The notes under the pieces were generated by a model. The model worked only from the letters and a program-made list of their open reading frames with translations, was not told where the DNA came from and did not search any database. This document shows, one piece after another, positions 1 through 11,554 of a stretch of 64,000 nt of DNA. The number at the start of each line of letters is the position of its first letter. The stretch's first letter is position 1. The DNA comes from Atopsyche davidsoni (Eukaryota > Arthropoda > Insecta > Trichoptera > Hydrobiosidae). The stretch is from the NCBI GenBank assembly GCA_022113835.1, contig JAILWY010000018.1, positions 20,731,501-20,795,500 on the forward strand, given 5' to 3'. The translations under genes and the position numbers were made by a program.

Positions 1-180
1 CTCGGCAGTCACTCGAATTGATTAACATTTGTTGTTTTTAATTGCGCCCAGTCGCTCCACGCATCGCTGGGCGTTCCTGCCCGGGACTGACCTTTCGAGT
101 ACTCGCAAGCACCTTACCTGGGAATGTTGATTCAACACAGGTGCTATCAAACGGCAGGCACCATCACATGAAATCAAATT
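1..180. other. Mixed-composition block at window edge
   Basis: Moderately GC-rich, repeat-free sequence with TTAACA and TTTAATTG cores followed by CGCCCAGTCG and CGCTGGGCG. I see no gene. It has the same look as the other islands here that I treat as possible cis-regulatory elements. From 181 to about 1060 the sequence is AT-rich; a 73-codon frame at 487 has no support as a gene. Confidence 0.25.
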
Positions 181-1079
181 CTTCCAAAATCTAAAAATTA
201 CATATTGTTATTCAAAAAAATGCAATATAACCACTAAACCATTAATTTTTATATTTGAAAATCTAATTTATCTTCAAATAAATTTAGTTAACAACGATTA
301 TAATCTTCTGAATATTCGGTCATTCATATTTGAGCAAATTATATTTGTGTGCCGTTAATAATTATAAAAAAGGTCTTAATGACTTATGAGTGTTTTTAAT
401 ATCTGTCAGTTTGCGAGTATTTTGTATTATTTATTAATATTCAAAAGTTGAAATTTCACATAAAACTAGTGTCAAAAAGATAAAATATGTTCGTAATTGC
501 GCTTTGTGCCTCGGCGCTGATCGCGCTCAACGCGGTTACTGGCTTTTTATTAGTTCCGTACCTAATTGCCATAAATAATACCCGAGCACGTGAATGGCGC
601 CGTGCATCACAGAACTATCTCATGATTAAAATCATAATAATAAGAACCTCTTCCAAACGTAGTGGCACGAGACGCGCTGCGCTCGAACCGACGAGTACTG
701 TTTGTTGAGATTCATTCCGATCAGGGCCATCACCGGGTCGGAATCAAAACATGCCGGAAAGGTCAAAGACCTGTGTATATATATATGTATTCTATTGTAA
801 TATAATCATATGTAGTTTAACTAGGTTGATAAATTTCAGAAAAAATATTTACTAATGGATTGATTGTGCAATGTACGTACTGCATATTTTGATTCGAAGC
901 AAATGAACGGTATTCAGTGATATATTATATTTTAAATTTGAGCAGTATTATTATAATTTTCAACTAATACTTGGATGCATGCGAAACAAAAAAAAAACTG
1001 TTTCCTGTTTCAATTAGGACAAACCGAAAATCTGTTTTTTTGATGGTGGTGGTCCAGCCCTGAGTGCGCCCGCCGCCTC

Positions 1080-1160
1080 TCGGACACCCGCAGACCGGCT
1101 GGTTTCTGATGAACCGGTCGCCATTGTGTCGGTTCTGTTACCGGTTCGCGAACCGTATGC
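1080..1160. promoter_or_regulatory. CCGGTT-rich palindromic block
   Basis: A dense run of CCGG half-sites: GACCGG and CCGGTC face each other across about 15 bp, then TACCGGTT leads into a perfect 14-bp palindrome CGGTTCGCGAACCG at 1142-1155. AACCGGTT is the known Grainyhead/CP2 consensus, so such a factor is one candidate. It lies about 720 bp upstream of the proposed start site. Factor identity is inference. Confidence 0.35.
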
Positions 1161-1260
1161 GCCCGCGGACAAGCCCTGGCCGGCGCAGACAAAGGCGGCT
1201 TGTTATCAAAGCGCTATCGGGCTTTTAATACCGAGGTGGTCCACGAGCCAGCGACTGACT

Positions 1261-1290
1261 GATATACACACACACACACACGTATATATA
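1261..1290. repeat. CA/TA microsatellite
   Basis: A short (CA)n run flanked by TATA-type dinucleotides. No other role is visible. Confidence 0.7.
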
Positions 1291-1439
1291 AGTTGTGGAA
1301 TTTGTATCTGTACTGGTGTCTTCATTTATGCATAATTTGAATGCGAGAAACTTTAGATTGTTTGCACATTAAAAATATTAGAAATACGAAACGTTGCTGG
1401 GGAATAAAATATATTATTGTGGCGTATTGTTTTGAAGCG

Positions 1440-1700
1440 GGCACGCAGTTCGCGACCCTTCGCGCATTGAAAGAAAGCAATCGTCGTGCGGGCTGCAGCC
1501 GGAGCCGCGGCGGGCCGAGGGGAGGGGATGGCCTTCGCAGCTCCCCCCACTCTCCCCGCGGGCTGCACTCCCCCCCCTCTCGCTTTCATTGCCCGCAATT
1601 GCACTTGCATTTCTCAGTCACGTGTCCGCCGCGCCGCACGCCTGCGCGCGCACCATTGCGCACCTCGTCTCCGAGCACAAAGCATTCTTCAATAAAAGCC
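1440..1700 (+). promoter_or_regulatory. CpG-rich proximal promoter region
   Basis: A GC- and CpG-rich stretch in otherwise AT-rich DNA, with CGGCGGGCC, GGGGAGGGG, CCCGCGGG and repeated CGCGCG steps. It ends about 175 bp upstream of the proposed initiator. Overlapping open frames on both strands (up to 135 codons) reflect low stop-codon density in GC-rich DNA and not coding. Confidence 0.45.
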
Positions 1701-1837
1701 TTTCTTCGAAGTTACTTTGCGACAAATCTTGTGATATTTTGTACCTAACCGTTGCGCAATTTCGCCTTTTCATTGATACAGTGCACAATCGTTTCATGCA
1801 CTGAATGCAGATCGAGCCGAACTTCTCCGAGCGCGCG

Positions 1838-1880
1838 CTTTATATATTTTTTTCTACAACTTCCGTGCAAGTTCAGTGCT
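1838..1880 (+). promoter_or_regulatory. Candidate core promoter (TATA + initiator)
   Basis: TTTATATAT at about 1839-1847 is followed about 30 bp later by GTTCAGTGC, a good match to the arthropod initiator TCAGT, with the A at 1875 as the likely +1. That spacing is standard for TATA/Inr promoters. No clear DPE is seen at +28. The site sits just downstream of a CpG-rich region and just upstream of an ATG-free leader ending at a splice donor. Transcript ends would be decisive. Confidence 0.5.
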
Positions 1881-2215
1881 TTAAATTTTAAAATATTTTT
1901 TAAAACTGTGTCGTGCAATTAATTCCAAGAAGCTACATACGTTTTTGAGCTCTTTTTTAAAGTGAGTAAAGTAAAGTGAGCGCGATCTACAACTAACTAG
2001 TGCAATTCTTTAGATTGGTACTAAACTTAGGTGTTTGTGTGTTTGTCGGACTCTGTGCTCTTCTTAGTCGACATCTTCGTTTTTGTGTTTTCGCTTTTGT
2101 AAAGTGTTTGTTTTACGTCCGCAACTTTATACATCTCTGTTCGATATTTTAATATCGGAAGGAGTAACGGAGTAGACTACTTGCTTCAAAGTTTTTAATA
2201 TCGATACCTGAACGA
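1875..2215 (+). other. Candidate untranslated first exon (5' leader)
   Basis: About 341 nt from the initiator A to a GTGAGT donor. It contains no ATG at all; the ATG-free run extends from 1808 to 2314, although AT-rich sequence should give several. It is rich in TTTGTG and AAAGTG words, typical of long arthropod leaders. An alternative donor (AAA|GTGAGTAAA) at 1962 would give an 87-nt exon. The coding exon would lie beyond the window. The gene is not identified. I see TATA/Inr, ATG depletion and a donor; calling it an exon is inference. Confidence 0.45.
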
Positions 2216-2223
2216 GTGAGTAC
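2216..2223 (+). other. Candidate 5' splice donor of exon 1
   Basis: ACGA|GTGAGTAC matches the donor consensus at +1 to +6. It would open the long intron that fills the rest of the window. The downstream juxtaposed splice sites on the same strand support this orientation. Confidence 0.45.
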
Positions 2224-2734
2224 TTTGTATTTTAAAGTTTATATTAAATTCTAGGATCTACAGATTTACCTGGCATTTATTACATTGTTGTTTTTTTTTC
2301 AAATTTAGTTAAAGATGGGTCGATTTTTTTGCTAAAATAATTATGTTTATGAAGTATTCTTTCAATAATAATATCATATCTAACTGTTTCAAATAATATT
2401 TGTTGTTTAAATAAAATTAATTTACTACGGTAGTATTTAGAAATTGTAACTTTTCAGAGAAAAAAATTGCTGACTATTTTTAACCATTCGCACTTTTATA
2501 GACTAAAAGCAGAAAAATAAAGCCACCTCCGATAAATAACATAGTTTAAACTCAAAACTATAACTGGTTGTATAAATAAACGATTTATGTCTTAAATAAT
2601 ATTTTATCATCAATAAAAGAAATGATTTGTGTATATTTGTTTAAGAGATAAAGTATCTTTAAAAATATGCAATAGCTTTTGCCTTATCTACACAAAATAG
2701 GATTACTTTAAACTTGTATATTGATTTTAAAACC

Positions 2735-2885
2735 CGGAATAGGAAGGTGTAAGGGGGTTGATACCTACCCCTGAAATGCAGAGAATCCCAGTGCATCTGG
2801 AGGGGAGCTGTAAATCAGCCCTCGTGGGGTCTCGCGGGAACAATGGACCCCTAATCCCTCACCTTATGTACAAACTCCTACCCTT
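2735..2885. other. GC-rich non-coding block
   Basis: Repeat-free island with GGGGGTTGATACCTACCCC, GGAGGGGAGC and CTCGTGGGGTCTCGCGGG. No frame with coding character. Candidate conserved element. Confidence 0.3.
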
Positions 2886-3654
2886 TTAGAAAATCTGAAT
2901 ACTCTGAAATAGTTTTCACCCGTGTTACTTAAACCTTAATTTTGTAAATGAAAACCGAATTATAACGATGCCAGTTGTATATGTTTAGATTTATGTTATA
3001 AATATATAATATAAGTTATAACTATTATGCTCATACCAATTAATAAGCAACAAACTTGTCTAGTGATGTTTTTTTTATTCATAACATATTATCTCTCAAC
3101 GTATTTTATTTAGAAAAAAATATTTTTTCAAATATAAAACTATCCAATCGATTCACTTAAGAAAAGAGTGCAACAAATAAAACGACTTTCAAATAATATT
3201 AACATTTATTAAAAATTTTATCACGAGTTTATTAAAATCGCCCCATATCTAAAATTATCATTGTAATAAAGCGTGTAATTTAAAAGCATTTTATAATACT
3301 ACTAATGCACTGCTTTCTTTTATTGTGCTAATGCTTCTTGTAAATTGATTCGTTTATTGTATTGTTGGAATAGAACAATCAGGAATTTCACTGTCATTAA
3401 CGGAAGTATACGCATACGTGTTAGTGCGTTCGTATAATTAGTAACATCCTCTTCAGTCCCTCTCTATTCCGAGCTTATACCATCATCGCTATAATTTCGT
3501 TGTTGTGCTTAACTATTATTAAAATGATGTGTGTTTTTTTAATGCCAGTAATTTTATAAAAGCGAATTAATTATTGTATCATCAAATGCACGCCTTAAAA
3601 TAGATTTAACATTTACGATATTTTTTTAGATTATCGATTCATAAAAGAAAAAAA

Positions 3655-3725
3655 AATGTCAGCGTTGAATTCAAACCCACACTTTATGACTTGCGCTCTA
3701 AGTGAGAATTTTATTCGTTTCGAAA
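3655..3725 (-). repeat. tRNA-derived SINE fragment
   Basis: On the minus strand a B-box-like GGTTTGAATTC follows a tRNA-like arm with TTAGAGCGCAAG, then AT-rich sequence. The same B-box recurs near 12065 and 20420. Too degraded to be a functional tRNA gene. Confidence 0.4.
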
Positions 3726-5034
3726 TATGTTTAATCGTTTAACGAGTGTATCGATTATTTTAAAATTATTTATGGGCACAACTAAACATTAATATTATTA
3801 TTTCCAGTAAAATTTTAGATTAAATATATATACTATATGTAAGGTTATGTTATGAAATTGTTATTTATCATACATGTGACATTAAACAGTGCCATTTTCC
3901 TTAGTTTTAGAAATTAATCACATTCTTATTCTTTCTTGCGTACATTGTAAGCCTTCACCGCACGCCACTGATATATGTTTATGTGTGTTTGTGTATGTGT
4001 GTATATATAATAATAAAATATGCACTTGCTTATCTGAAGTAACGGTTCTCGGATGTCACCGGTGTGACTTCATACATTCATTGAACACGCCTGAACGACT
4101 CATGCTTTCTACTTATTACTGCACTATACTTGTTTGTTTTCTTATTATTTATAAAATACAAACCTTGCTTTATACAAATATTGCTGGTATTAATAAAAAA
4201 AATTCATTGGAACATTCGGAAGCTCCTTTTTCTACAACATTAAACAGCAAGCAAGAACGTTCAAAACTATTGATATCAAATCACCTGATTTTGACCTGTT
4301 TTTGTTGGAAAACAGTTTTTCAGTCTATATTTCATTCTTTTATATTTTTCTTATGAGAACACCAAAATTCCAGAAAATAAGCTTGATAAATGTGTATTTA
4401 CTTCCGACTTTCCTAAAGTGCGGTTTCAATACAACACGGTTTGAATTACTCGCTTTATAGGAGATTTGACTGTATTAATAATTTAATATTTAATGGATTT
4501 TCTCTGATAATAACTATTCGCTTGATCAGATAGCATACATTGATACAATAGCCGTTCGTCAATTTTGAATAATAGTATCATTATGGGTGTTTTAATATCG
4601 ATAGATATTCATATGCCTTTGTAAATTTGACTCATGTATGTGAAAAAGATAAAAAAATACATTAAGCAAAAGTTGCTTCTTTATTTTTATTTAAAGTGGC
4701 GTTATTAATGATAGCAACCAGTGCACAGAATATATATAGTTTATTTGTGAAGTTATGTCTCATTTAATTATATGTAGCTTTAATTTTTAAATAAAAATAT
4801 TTTAAACGCTGAAAGTTAGCCAATGTATATGCAATTTAAGACAAGTTCTACACTACATAAGTAAATAATCTTTGAATTGGACTACACATAAAAATATTAC
4901 ATAAGTAATGTAAGGGATTTGTGTTGGTAATTTTATGATCGCTTGTTGGTTAGCGGCTATCGCTTTACAATTGTGGTATTGATTTTGAAAGGAAATATCA
5001 TTCTTCGTTTGCAACAAGTGCAAAGGCTCTTATT

Positions 5035-5150
5035 GTGAATCCTACAAACCGTGGTTTTACCTTGAGAGAGGCTCGCGCCCCCTGCAGGTACGGCAAATGC
5101 CTCGGTCCGGTTGTACGGCGTGTACACGTACGGGCAGGGTTGCCATGCTA
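5035..5150. other. GC-rich non-coding block
   Basis: Contains GAGGCTCGCGCCCCCTGCAG, CGGTCCGGTTGTACGGCGTG and GTACACGTACGGGC. No repeat or coding signal. From 5151 to 5560 the sequence is AT-rich, apart from a short mixed patch near 5400-5440. Confidence 0.25.
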
Positions 5151-5564
5151 TTAAAACGAAATGGAATATTAACCCGAGTCTCTTACGTACGTATAATAAA
5201 ATAAATCTTAATCAAAGAAAGTGACCTGATACTCGTATAGAATGCAAGCTACTTATCGTTTAGCCCTTTGAACTCCGGACTTTTTTTTTGTTTGTATTTT
5301 TTAAATTTAACAATGTGAATACGTCCGAATGGCAGCAATTACTTTGCGAAACTGACAAAAAGAGTTTATACCTGCTTTATAACAATAAAAGGTGCACTAT
5401 GGCTACCTATAGTCGCCAACGGAGTGGAAAGGGTTAGTATGACACGCAGCAACACAACTTACCATTTACATTTTTTACCATTACAGGTTTTGTTTTTGTA
5501 AACAACGCAAAATAAGACGCTCAGTTATCGTTTGGTTTTCGACTGTCGCGACGTGTAGATGCAG

Positions 5565-5940
5565 CCTTAGTTCACGGTTCGGTTTCAGTCTCGCCAGGTG
5601 AATCAAAAACTGAAGTGACTAAGCTTACGCTACTCGCATGTATTGCAGTTGGAAGATATGTGAAGTTGCATGTCGTTGCGAGGTTCTGGCGGCCCTGGAC
5701 GCCCGCGGGAGAGTGTCGAGTGCGCGAGAGAGAGAGTACATACCGCCAGACGCCGGGACACTTATGGGAGGGCGCGAGAGGGACGGGGCTCCAGGGCAGA
5801 GCGGGACGAGACGAGACGCTCGCGGAACGAGTTTCTGAATTTTTAAATTGCTCATTGTACGAAGGAATGTCCCTCCCCCCCGCCCCTTCACCCCCTCCCC
5901 CCCTGCGGCCCTCCGACAAGCCTGGAAGGGAAACAGACTT
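5565..5940. other. GC-rich block with CT-rich tract
   Basis: GC-rich sequence with (GA)n at 5726-5735 and a nearly pure C/T run at 5870-5912. The complementary strand of that run has several long G runs and could form a G-quadruplex. A 190-codon minus-strand frame (5572-6144) and a 120-codon plus-strand frame overlap here. They look like low-complexity by-products and not genes. Confidence 0.4.
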
Positions 5941-6099
5941 GGTTTCTGTCTTTATGTACACATATTTTTCTCTCTGACCTGTATAATTTTCGCGGCGGTA
6001 TTCTCTCCCGTTTAGATGCAGCATACTGTGATCCTTAATAAGCCCAACTTCGTTTGAGTGCCATGGGCCATCAATAAATCTTCCGAGGCTTCCTAGTTT

Positions 6100-6436
6100 T
6101 GGTTTTAACGCGAATTTAAAATTTCGCGTTAAAATGCCTTGCATTACGCGAATTTCTTATTTATGAATGTATATGAACATAATGTAGTCATTGACTTCTC
6201 TTAACAATTAAAAAACAGCGTTGGGTGTTATGAATGTATTTTACAAGAACGTAAAAGAAGCGCTACCCAAAAGACAATACATGTATTTTTCAGTAAAAAA
6301 GATTCGTGTGAAAAAGAAAAAGAGTAAGATTCGTATTTTTTTTATTTATGTGTGTTTATACGTAAACCCCGATGTACGCGAAATTCACTTAACGTGTTTT
6401 TTTCGGTACGTATCCCTCGCTTAAAGCGGGGTATTA
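6100..6436 (+). mobile_element. pogo/Tigger-like MITE, copy 1 (5' truncated)
   Basis: Homologous over about 300 bp to 56857-57222, sharing the GCGTTGGGTGTTATGAA core, ACAAGAA(C/T)GTAAAAGAA and GTAAACCCCGAT. The 3' end GCTTAAAGCGGGGTATTA is the inverse of the 5' end of the other copy (TAATACCCCGCTTTA), so the two together define terminal inverted repeats. A TA follows, consistent with a Tc1/mariner-type duplication. The 5' terminus is missing. No transposase frame remains. Confidence 0.6.
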
Positions 6437-6454
6437 GTGTATATAAAAAAATCT

Positions 6455-6550
6455 GTGTAGATGACTCCAATATTTTGACCTAAACGTCGGAAATATCAAG
6501 GACAATCGCGACATAACATTTAAAATGTCTAATAACAACGGCGGCCGAAA
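6455..6550 (+). repeat. Degraded PLE end with hammerhead-like motif
   Basis: GACCTAAACGTCGG at about 6477-6490, then ATAACAACGGCGGCC, matches the sequence at 48592-48631. AAACGTC is the GAAAC-GUC part of a hammerhead-like core; the upstream CUGANGA part is only vaguely kept (TAGATGA near 6459). Too decayed to be active. Confidence 0.4.
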
Positions 6551-7379
6551 CCTTTTGACATAGATATAATACATTTTATATTTTCAGATTTGAAACGTGA
6601 GTTTTAAAAAACGTGTAAAATATTTTTTTTTTAAATTGAGATGCAAAAAGAATTTCTTGTGGAGATATTTATAATAATACGACAGGGAGTGGTTTTGTTT
6701 AAGTATTTTAAGGATTTATCAAGTGGGGGGAGAGAAGGGTGGAGCGGAGGTGGGCGACGTCTTAAAAAAAGAAATTTCATTGTTGGCGAGTTTGATTCAA
6801 TTTTTTAAAGGTTTCGTTTACGATTCATTTTTAATTTTGAACAAAGCTTATTTCTAGATTACTTTGTGAGAAGCTTGTGTCAATAAACGAAAATTACACC
6901 TTTTAAATAGCTTTATTTAACCAATTTTTTTTTAATGTTTATTATTGATCTGATTCCCACGACACTCACCAATACTTTTCACAATAAATTAATACAATAT
7001 ACGTTGTTTTTCTTAAAAAAATTTATAAATATTTACGATTTTTTGACACTAGCGATGTGGACTCGGGAAAATCAACTGCAGAGGGCTACATTTATTATTT
7101 CAATAAATATTGTCGAAATAGGTTTCGAAGAAAACATTTTTTATAATTATTAAATGCACATTAGGTTATTAAGTTTTTGCTGATCATTTCATTGTTTACA
7201 GATGTTTCATAGAAATACGAAAATTTAATATCAATACAAAATAAAATTTTAATTTAAAAAATACAGAATAAATCCTTAGGAAATAAAAATATGAATTTAA
7301 GGGGGAAAAAAAAGTAAAAATTTACAATAACTGTTTTGTATTTTTTTTTAATTCGCGAGTAAGTTTGGGCAATGCAAAC

Positions 7380-7565
7380 TTACCCCGCTGCGTATCCAGC
7401 CCCACGTGTCCCGGGCGCGGTTACCGGTGATTATTTTTATTGACGTTCCATTATGCGAGGCGAGGGGCCCGAGCGGAGCTCTGCGCGGTAATCGGCACCG
7501 GTACGTCCGCGGGGGAGAGCGGGGTCGGCGGGTACACGCGGCCAATTTTCACAATTTAATTACAT
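7380..7565. other. GC-rich non-coding block
   Basis: Contains CCCACGTGTCCCGGGCGCGG, CGAGGGGCCCGAGCGGAGC and GCGGGGGAGAGCGGGGTCGG. The opposing frames of 65-68 codons are GC by-products. 7566-8010 is AT-rich with nothing recognised. Confidence 0.35.
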
Positions 7566-8009
7566 TTTCCGCCAGAATGCCAGCGGCGATTTTTAAAAAT
7601 ATCTTGGATTAAGCTTTTTAATTCTCAGCCATTCCCGTCATTCGTCTTTCAAAGCGAAACGATCCAATTACGAGTTTCGTGTTGACTCGCTGATTGACGC
7701 ATCGATTTCGTTTTTTTTTTTTTGATGAAGCGGATTTAACGAAACACCTTTTTTTTCAAATTAGCAAATGTAAATACTGCACGAAACGAACCAGGCTGGT
7801 GGAAAAATATAAATAGTGCAAAATTCAAGTAAATATATATTTTAATCATAAATTGGATTGCAGTCTCTCCCATTCCTATTGCTTTCATAGTACAATATAA
7901 TTTTAATATTAAAAAAAATCGTCACTATGTTGGTGTAATCATCATCACAGGTAACGTAATGATATATTTAATAACAATGTCAAATTGTAACTGTGATGTG
8001 CTATTGATT

Positions 8010-8165
8010 TAATTGCGACTAAGGGTATACAATAGTATGAAAAATTGCGCGGCGGGTAGATTGGGGCGCGATTGTCGGGAAACATCGCATTGTTCTAATG
8101 GCGGGCTGTCTCCTCTAATGGTTTTCTTTGCCCCCGGCGCCCGCCACAAAGCCACCCTGTTTACT
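8010..8165. other. GC-rich non-coding block
   Basis: Contains GCGCGGCGGGTAGATTGGGGCGCG and TGGCGGGCTGTCTCCTCTAA with a CCCCCGGCGCCCGCC run. The AT-rich 3' flank includes TTTATGCATAAATA, a palindrome of a homeodomain-like site. No gene evident. Confidence 0.3.
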
Positions 8166-8449
8166 TTCAAACGATACACAATTTGGAATCAAATATTTAT
8201 GCATAAATATCCTCGCAGGCAAAAAGTGCAAACACCTGAATTCAAAACATCGCATAGTAAATACGTTATGTGCAAATATGAAGCCGGTTCACGTACTGCA
8301 TCAATTGTAGAATACATCCAATTATTTAAGATAATCAATTTTGGCCATAAAAAGTAACGAAAAATACCCCTAATTAACCAAATATATATTTTTTTAATCC
8401 ACACTGAAAGCAAGGTATGAGGGGTGTAATATTTTTTAAAAATAGATAT

Positions 8450-8530
8450 TTGCTACCGCTTACTGGCGTGTGTGTAATGATCGTACGTACACCAATGAAT
8501 ACATCTCGGCGTGACGTCACACGGGCATGA
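8450..8530 (+). repeat. Dispersed repeat with CRE core, copy 1
   Basis: About 80 bp similar to 25496-25575: both run from CTACTGGC or TTACTGGC, through GTGT, to CATCTC(G/A)GCGTGACGTCAC and GCATGAC. TGACGTCA is a perfect CREB/ATF consensus. Family unknown. Confidence 0.45.
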
Positions 8531-8650
8531 CGTGAATTTGGAGGTAGATACTTTCAAACTAATCCGCGCGACAGCCTAAAGTGACTGCCCGAGTGCCGGG
8601 GTCGGTGGGTGCGGGTTGTACAGCGCTATTTAACAGCAGAAAATTTTAAT
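8531..8650. other. GC-rich non-coding block
   Basis: Contains AATCCGCGCGACAGCC and a G-rich GCCGGGGTCGGTGGGTGCGGG. Next to the CRE-bearing repeat. No gene visible; 8651-8920 is AT-rich. Confidence 0.25.
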
Positions 8651-8924
8651 GGCCAACAATAAACCCTTGGCATTAACGGCACATTGCCACTCAAGGGCAT
8701 TAATATTACAAAATAATTATACCCTAAAATCTACAACATTGCAAAAAGTCTGCATCGTAATATAAAATACTTAAAAAATTTAAATTCTTGCATAGGTAAT
8801 GCATACACCTATTTATGACAAGTATAGTAATTTTTTTATTATTTTGCTTATTTACGAGTCGTTTCAGTCTGCCTGTATAGTGTATATTCGAAAATTTGAT
8901 GCTTATATAAGTTATTTTCCGACT

Positions 8925-9175
8925 GGTGGTGGTTGCGACTGGGGGTGTGGAATAGTTGCTTTTAATCTAATTGATATTTTCTCTCCTGAAAGGTCCCCTG
9001 AGGATCTGGACCTTTATACGTCAGTTTCAATATTCGCGCGATCGATGGCATTTTACCGGCATTACCCCTGTAATTCCCGATTGCCCCCGGATGCCTCGTT
9101 CATCATCAGGTAATCCTTCTGGCCAATATGTTTATGGCTGGGAGGGCGACCCTCCCTCGTCTCTCTCCGCCGCAG
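8925..9175 (+). other. GC-rich block ending in a strong splice-acceptor tract
   Basis: Mixed GC sequence that ends in a pyrimidine tract with CCTCCCTCG and CTCTCTCC followed by GCCGCAG at 9169-9175. This is one of the best acceptor-like sequences in the window. The short frames across the block are not convincing as coding. Confidence 0.35.
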
Positions 9176-9238
9176 ATTGAGCGGAGAGAACCCCAAAACA
9201 AACAACACTTTACAGGATGCTCATTTTCCTGAAAATAA
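9176..9238 (+). other. Candidate 63-nt internal exon
   Basis: Bounded by a strong acceptor tract (CCGCAG at 9170-9175) and a GTGAGTGT donor at 9239. Inside is purine- and CAA-rich sequence (GAGCGGAGAG, AAAACAAACAAC) of exonic-enhancer type. One of the three frames is open across the whole interval; it contains one ATG. The encoded peptide is not recognised. It could be an alternative leader exon of the proposed gene, a short coding exon, or chance. Confidence 0.3.
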
Positions 9239-10034
9239 GTGAGTGTCTCTTTTTACAATATTTTTTATCCCAATAAATTAGTCGGCGGTAATTTGACGTA
9301 TCAATTCATAACTTGTTAATTTTTATTGCTTTTTGAACTTTAAGAAAACTTGGAGATCACAACAATTTTTTTTACGTCATTTATATTTTCCATTCATAAA
9401 ATTTTCTCGTATTTTTTGCCACTATTAAGTGTTTTAAATATAACTTCATTTGAAAAAAGTTAATTGGGTTTTTTGCTTTGAACTACCCGAGAGAATTTTA
9501 AGAAATATCTATTCTCTGAATTCCCGAATTCTGAATTAAAAGTGTTTTTATTTAATTACCACTCGTTTTATAATAAAACAAATGAATATATTAGTAATTA
9601 TTTATAGAAAAATTAAAACCGGCGCAATTTGGTTTTGTATTCTAGTTTTTACTTCATGATCAGAAGTCATCTTGTGAAGTTTCATAATGTAAACAATTTA
9701 GCTTCGATGTTGCTATTTTTAGCTTTTTCAGATGTTTAGAATAGACTAATACAAAACTAAACAATCTATTTTCGCTTCTGACTGCATCTAAATGCCTGTT
9801 GTCTATGTTTTTTTGTTATATGTTCATGTATAAATTATAAAAAAAAATCATAAATACTGCATATGAAGTCACTTTATAAATAAATAAAAATTAAAAACAC
9901 TCATAATAATTCAAACGCATATTGTTTAAGACAATATTCATTTTTCAGAAATAAGAAAAGCTTTAAAAATTAATGTTTGTAGCATATCATTATTAAAATA
10001 ATTAATAGCATAAATACCTATTTTTTACTCCATT

Positions 10035-10335
10035 AGTATTTTAGTTCAGTTTCAGGCGAGTCTGCCCCCAAACGGGTATTCCACTAATCCATTCTTCGGG
10101 CCAGAGTACACTGGGGTATAACTTTGTTATTACTGTGACCTGAAAGCCTATTGTGCTTCACATTTTCCGCTGTGATCATCCCTTGCACGTCACGTGACGT
10201 CACCCAACCCCCCGTGAAAGCCTTCACAAAGAGAAGCCTCCCCGTCCCGGCCCCGACTCACGACAATTTTAATTATCCCGTATATTCATATCCCATCGAC
10301 CGACCGTAATGCCAACAATCCCATTTGGAAATTAT
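10035..10335. other. GC-rich non-coding block (candidate conserved element)
   Basis: Repeat-free, with CACGTCACGTGACGTCACCC (an E-box CACGTG merged with a CRE), CCCCGTCCCGGCCCCGAC, then AT-rich homeodomain-type cores TTTTAATTATCCC and CTTAATAATTG. This mixture is typical of enhancers. Function is inference. Confidence 0.4.
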
Positions 10336-11554
10336 TACTCCTCTTAATAATTGTATGCATTAATAGCTTTTAAGTGAGTTTCGGGATTCTACTTTCAGGG
10401 ATCATTTGATGCTTTCAGGAATAGTTATTTTATTTTATAATTATTTTTATATTTTAAGCAGTTTTTATGCCGAACAAGATATTAGTTTTTCTCTGAATTT
10501 ACGTATTAATAATTTTAATTTATACAATATTTTAAAATAATATCGACTAACACATAAAACGACATTTTTTTTGATACACTTAAATTTGTACTAGGGATTA
10601 GAATCTTACCTCCATCTGCCATTGTATATTATTCAGCCAGAGTGGCTCTGTCCAGGTGTAGGTGTGAATCTGGATTGCTTTTTGTTAAGTTAAACAGTCA
10701 TTCAAAATGTTTATATGTCCTTGAAAACAAAATGCAAAGGTTGTGTTAAAATAAAGACTGTAATGCTTGCGGGTCATTACATATTTATCTAGCAAGTAAA
10801 TAAGTCTGTTTCAAATTTGCATTACTCGATTTTTTTTCAATTATAATGCTAAACATTTAAAAGGATAACGACGCCAGGTGAAATTCAACCCGTCTTTAAA
10901 AAAAGTAATTGAAAATTTCCTTGTCGTTTTCCTTTAACAATATTCTAAAAAAAAAAGTGTGAAATATTTTCAATTAAAAAAATTGTGATGTTACCACTTT
11001 TATTAAATTATTTCGCCAACATAATATGTTAGCATCTTCAAGTTAGGTCACTTAATATTTCGTATGTCATGAAATATTTGTTATATATATAGTATATAAA
11101 CAGTACTTTCTATCCAATAATTGTTATTTAATAATGCACACACGGAATTAAAATATAGAATGAGTGTCTTTGTATAACGTTATACGTATTCCCCGAATAA
11201 TTTGTAGATATAATACTTAAAAATAAGCACACACCGTCCTAATTTTTAAAATAATTGACAAGATTTTTCATTAAAAAAATCGTTTTCAGTAGATAATTAT
11301 ACTTCTTGTAATAAATCTATGCTTTGTGGTGGGTTTGTGTGTTTTTGCATTAGGCCCGCTGCAATGTGGTTAAAATTTAATCTTAAACGCTTTTGAAGTC
11401 AAAATCGATCACTTTTCATCAATAACAAAGTCGCACACTCTTCCATCCTATTACATGTAATTAAATAATTAATATATTACGAAAAACGTTTATTGCGTCG
11501 TTCAATTTCAATTACAAACATCTCAATTAATTCTCACTAATTTCATATGCCCAT

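Noticed and set aside
3889..4356. 155-codon plus-strand open frame
   Set aside because: AT-rich, low-complexity, no recognised motif, no splice or promoter support.
5572..6144. 190-codon minus-strand open frame
   Set aside because: Lies over a GC-rich, CT-rich tract with competing frames on the other strand and runs into the MITE at 6100. No domain or motif recognised.
6580..6602. Possible 9-nt microexon between TTTTCAG and GTGAGT
   Set aside because: Both sites are moderate, and such pairs are expected by chance in AT-rich DNA of this length.
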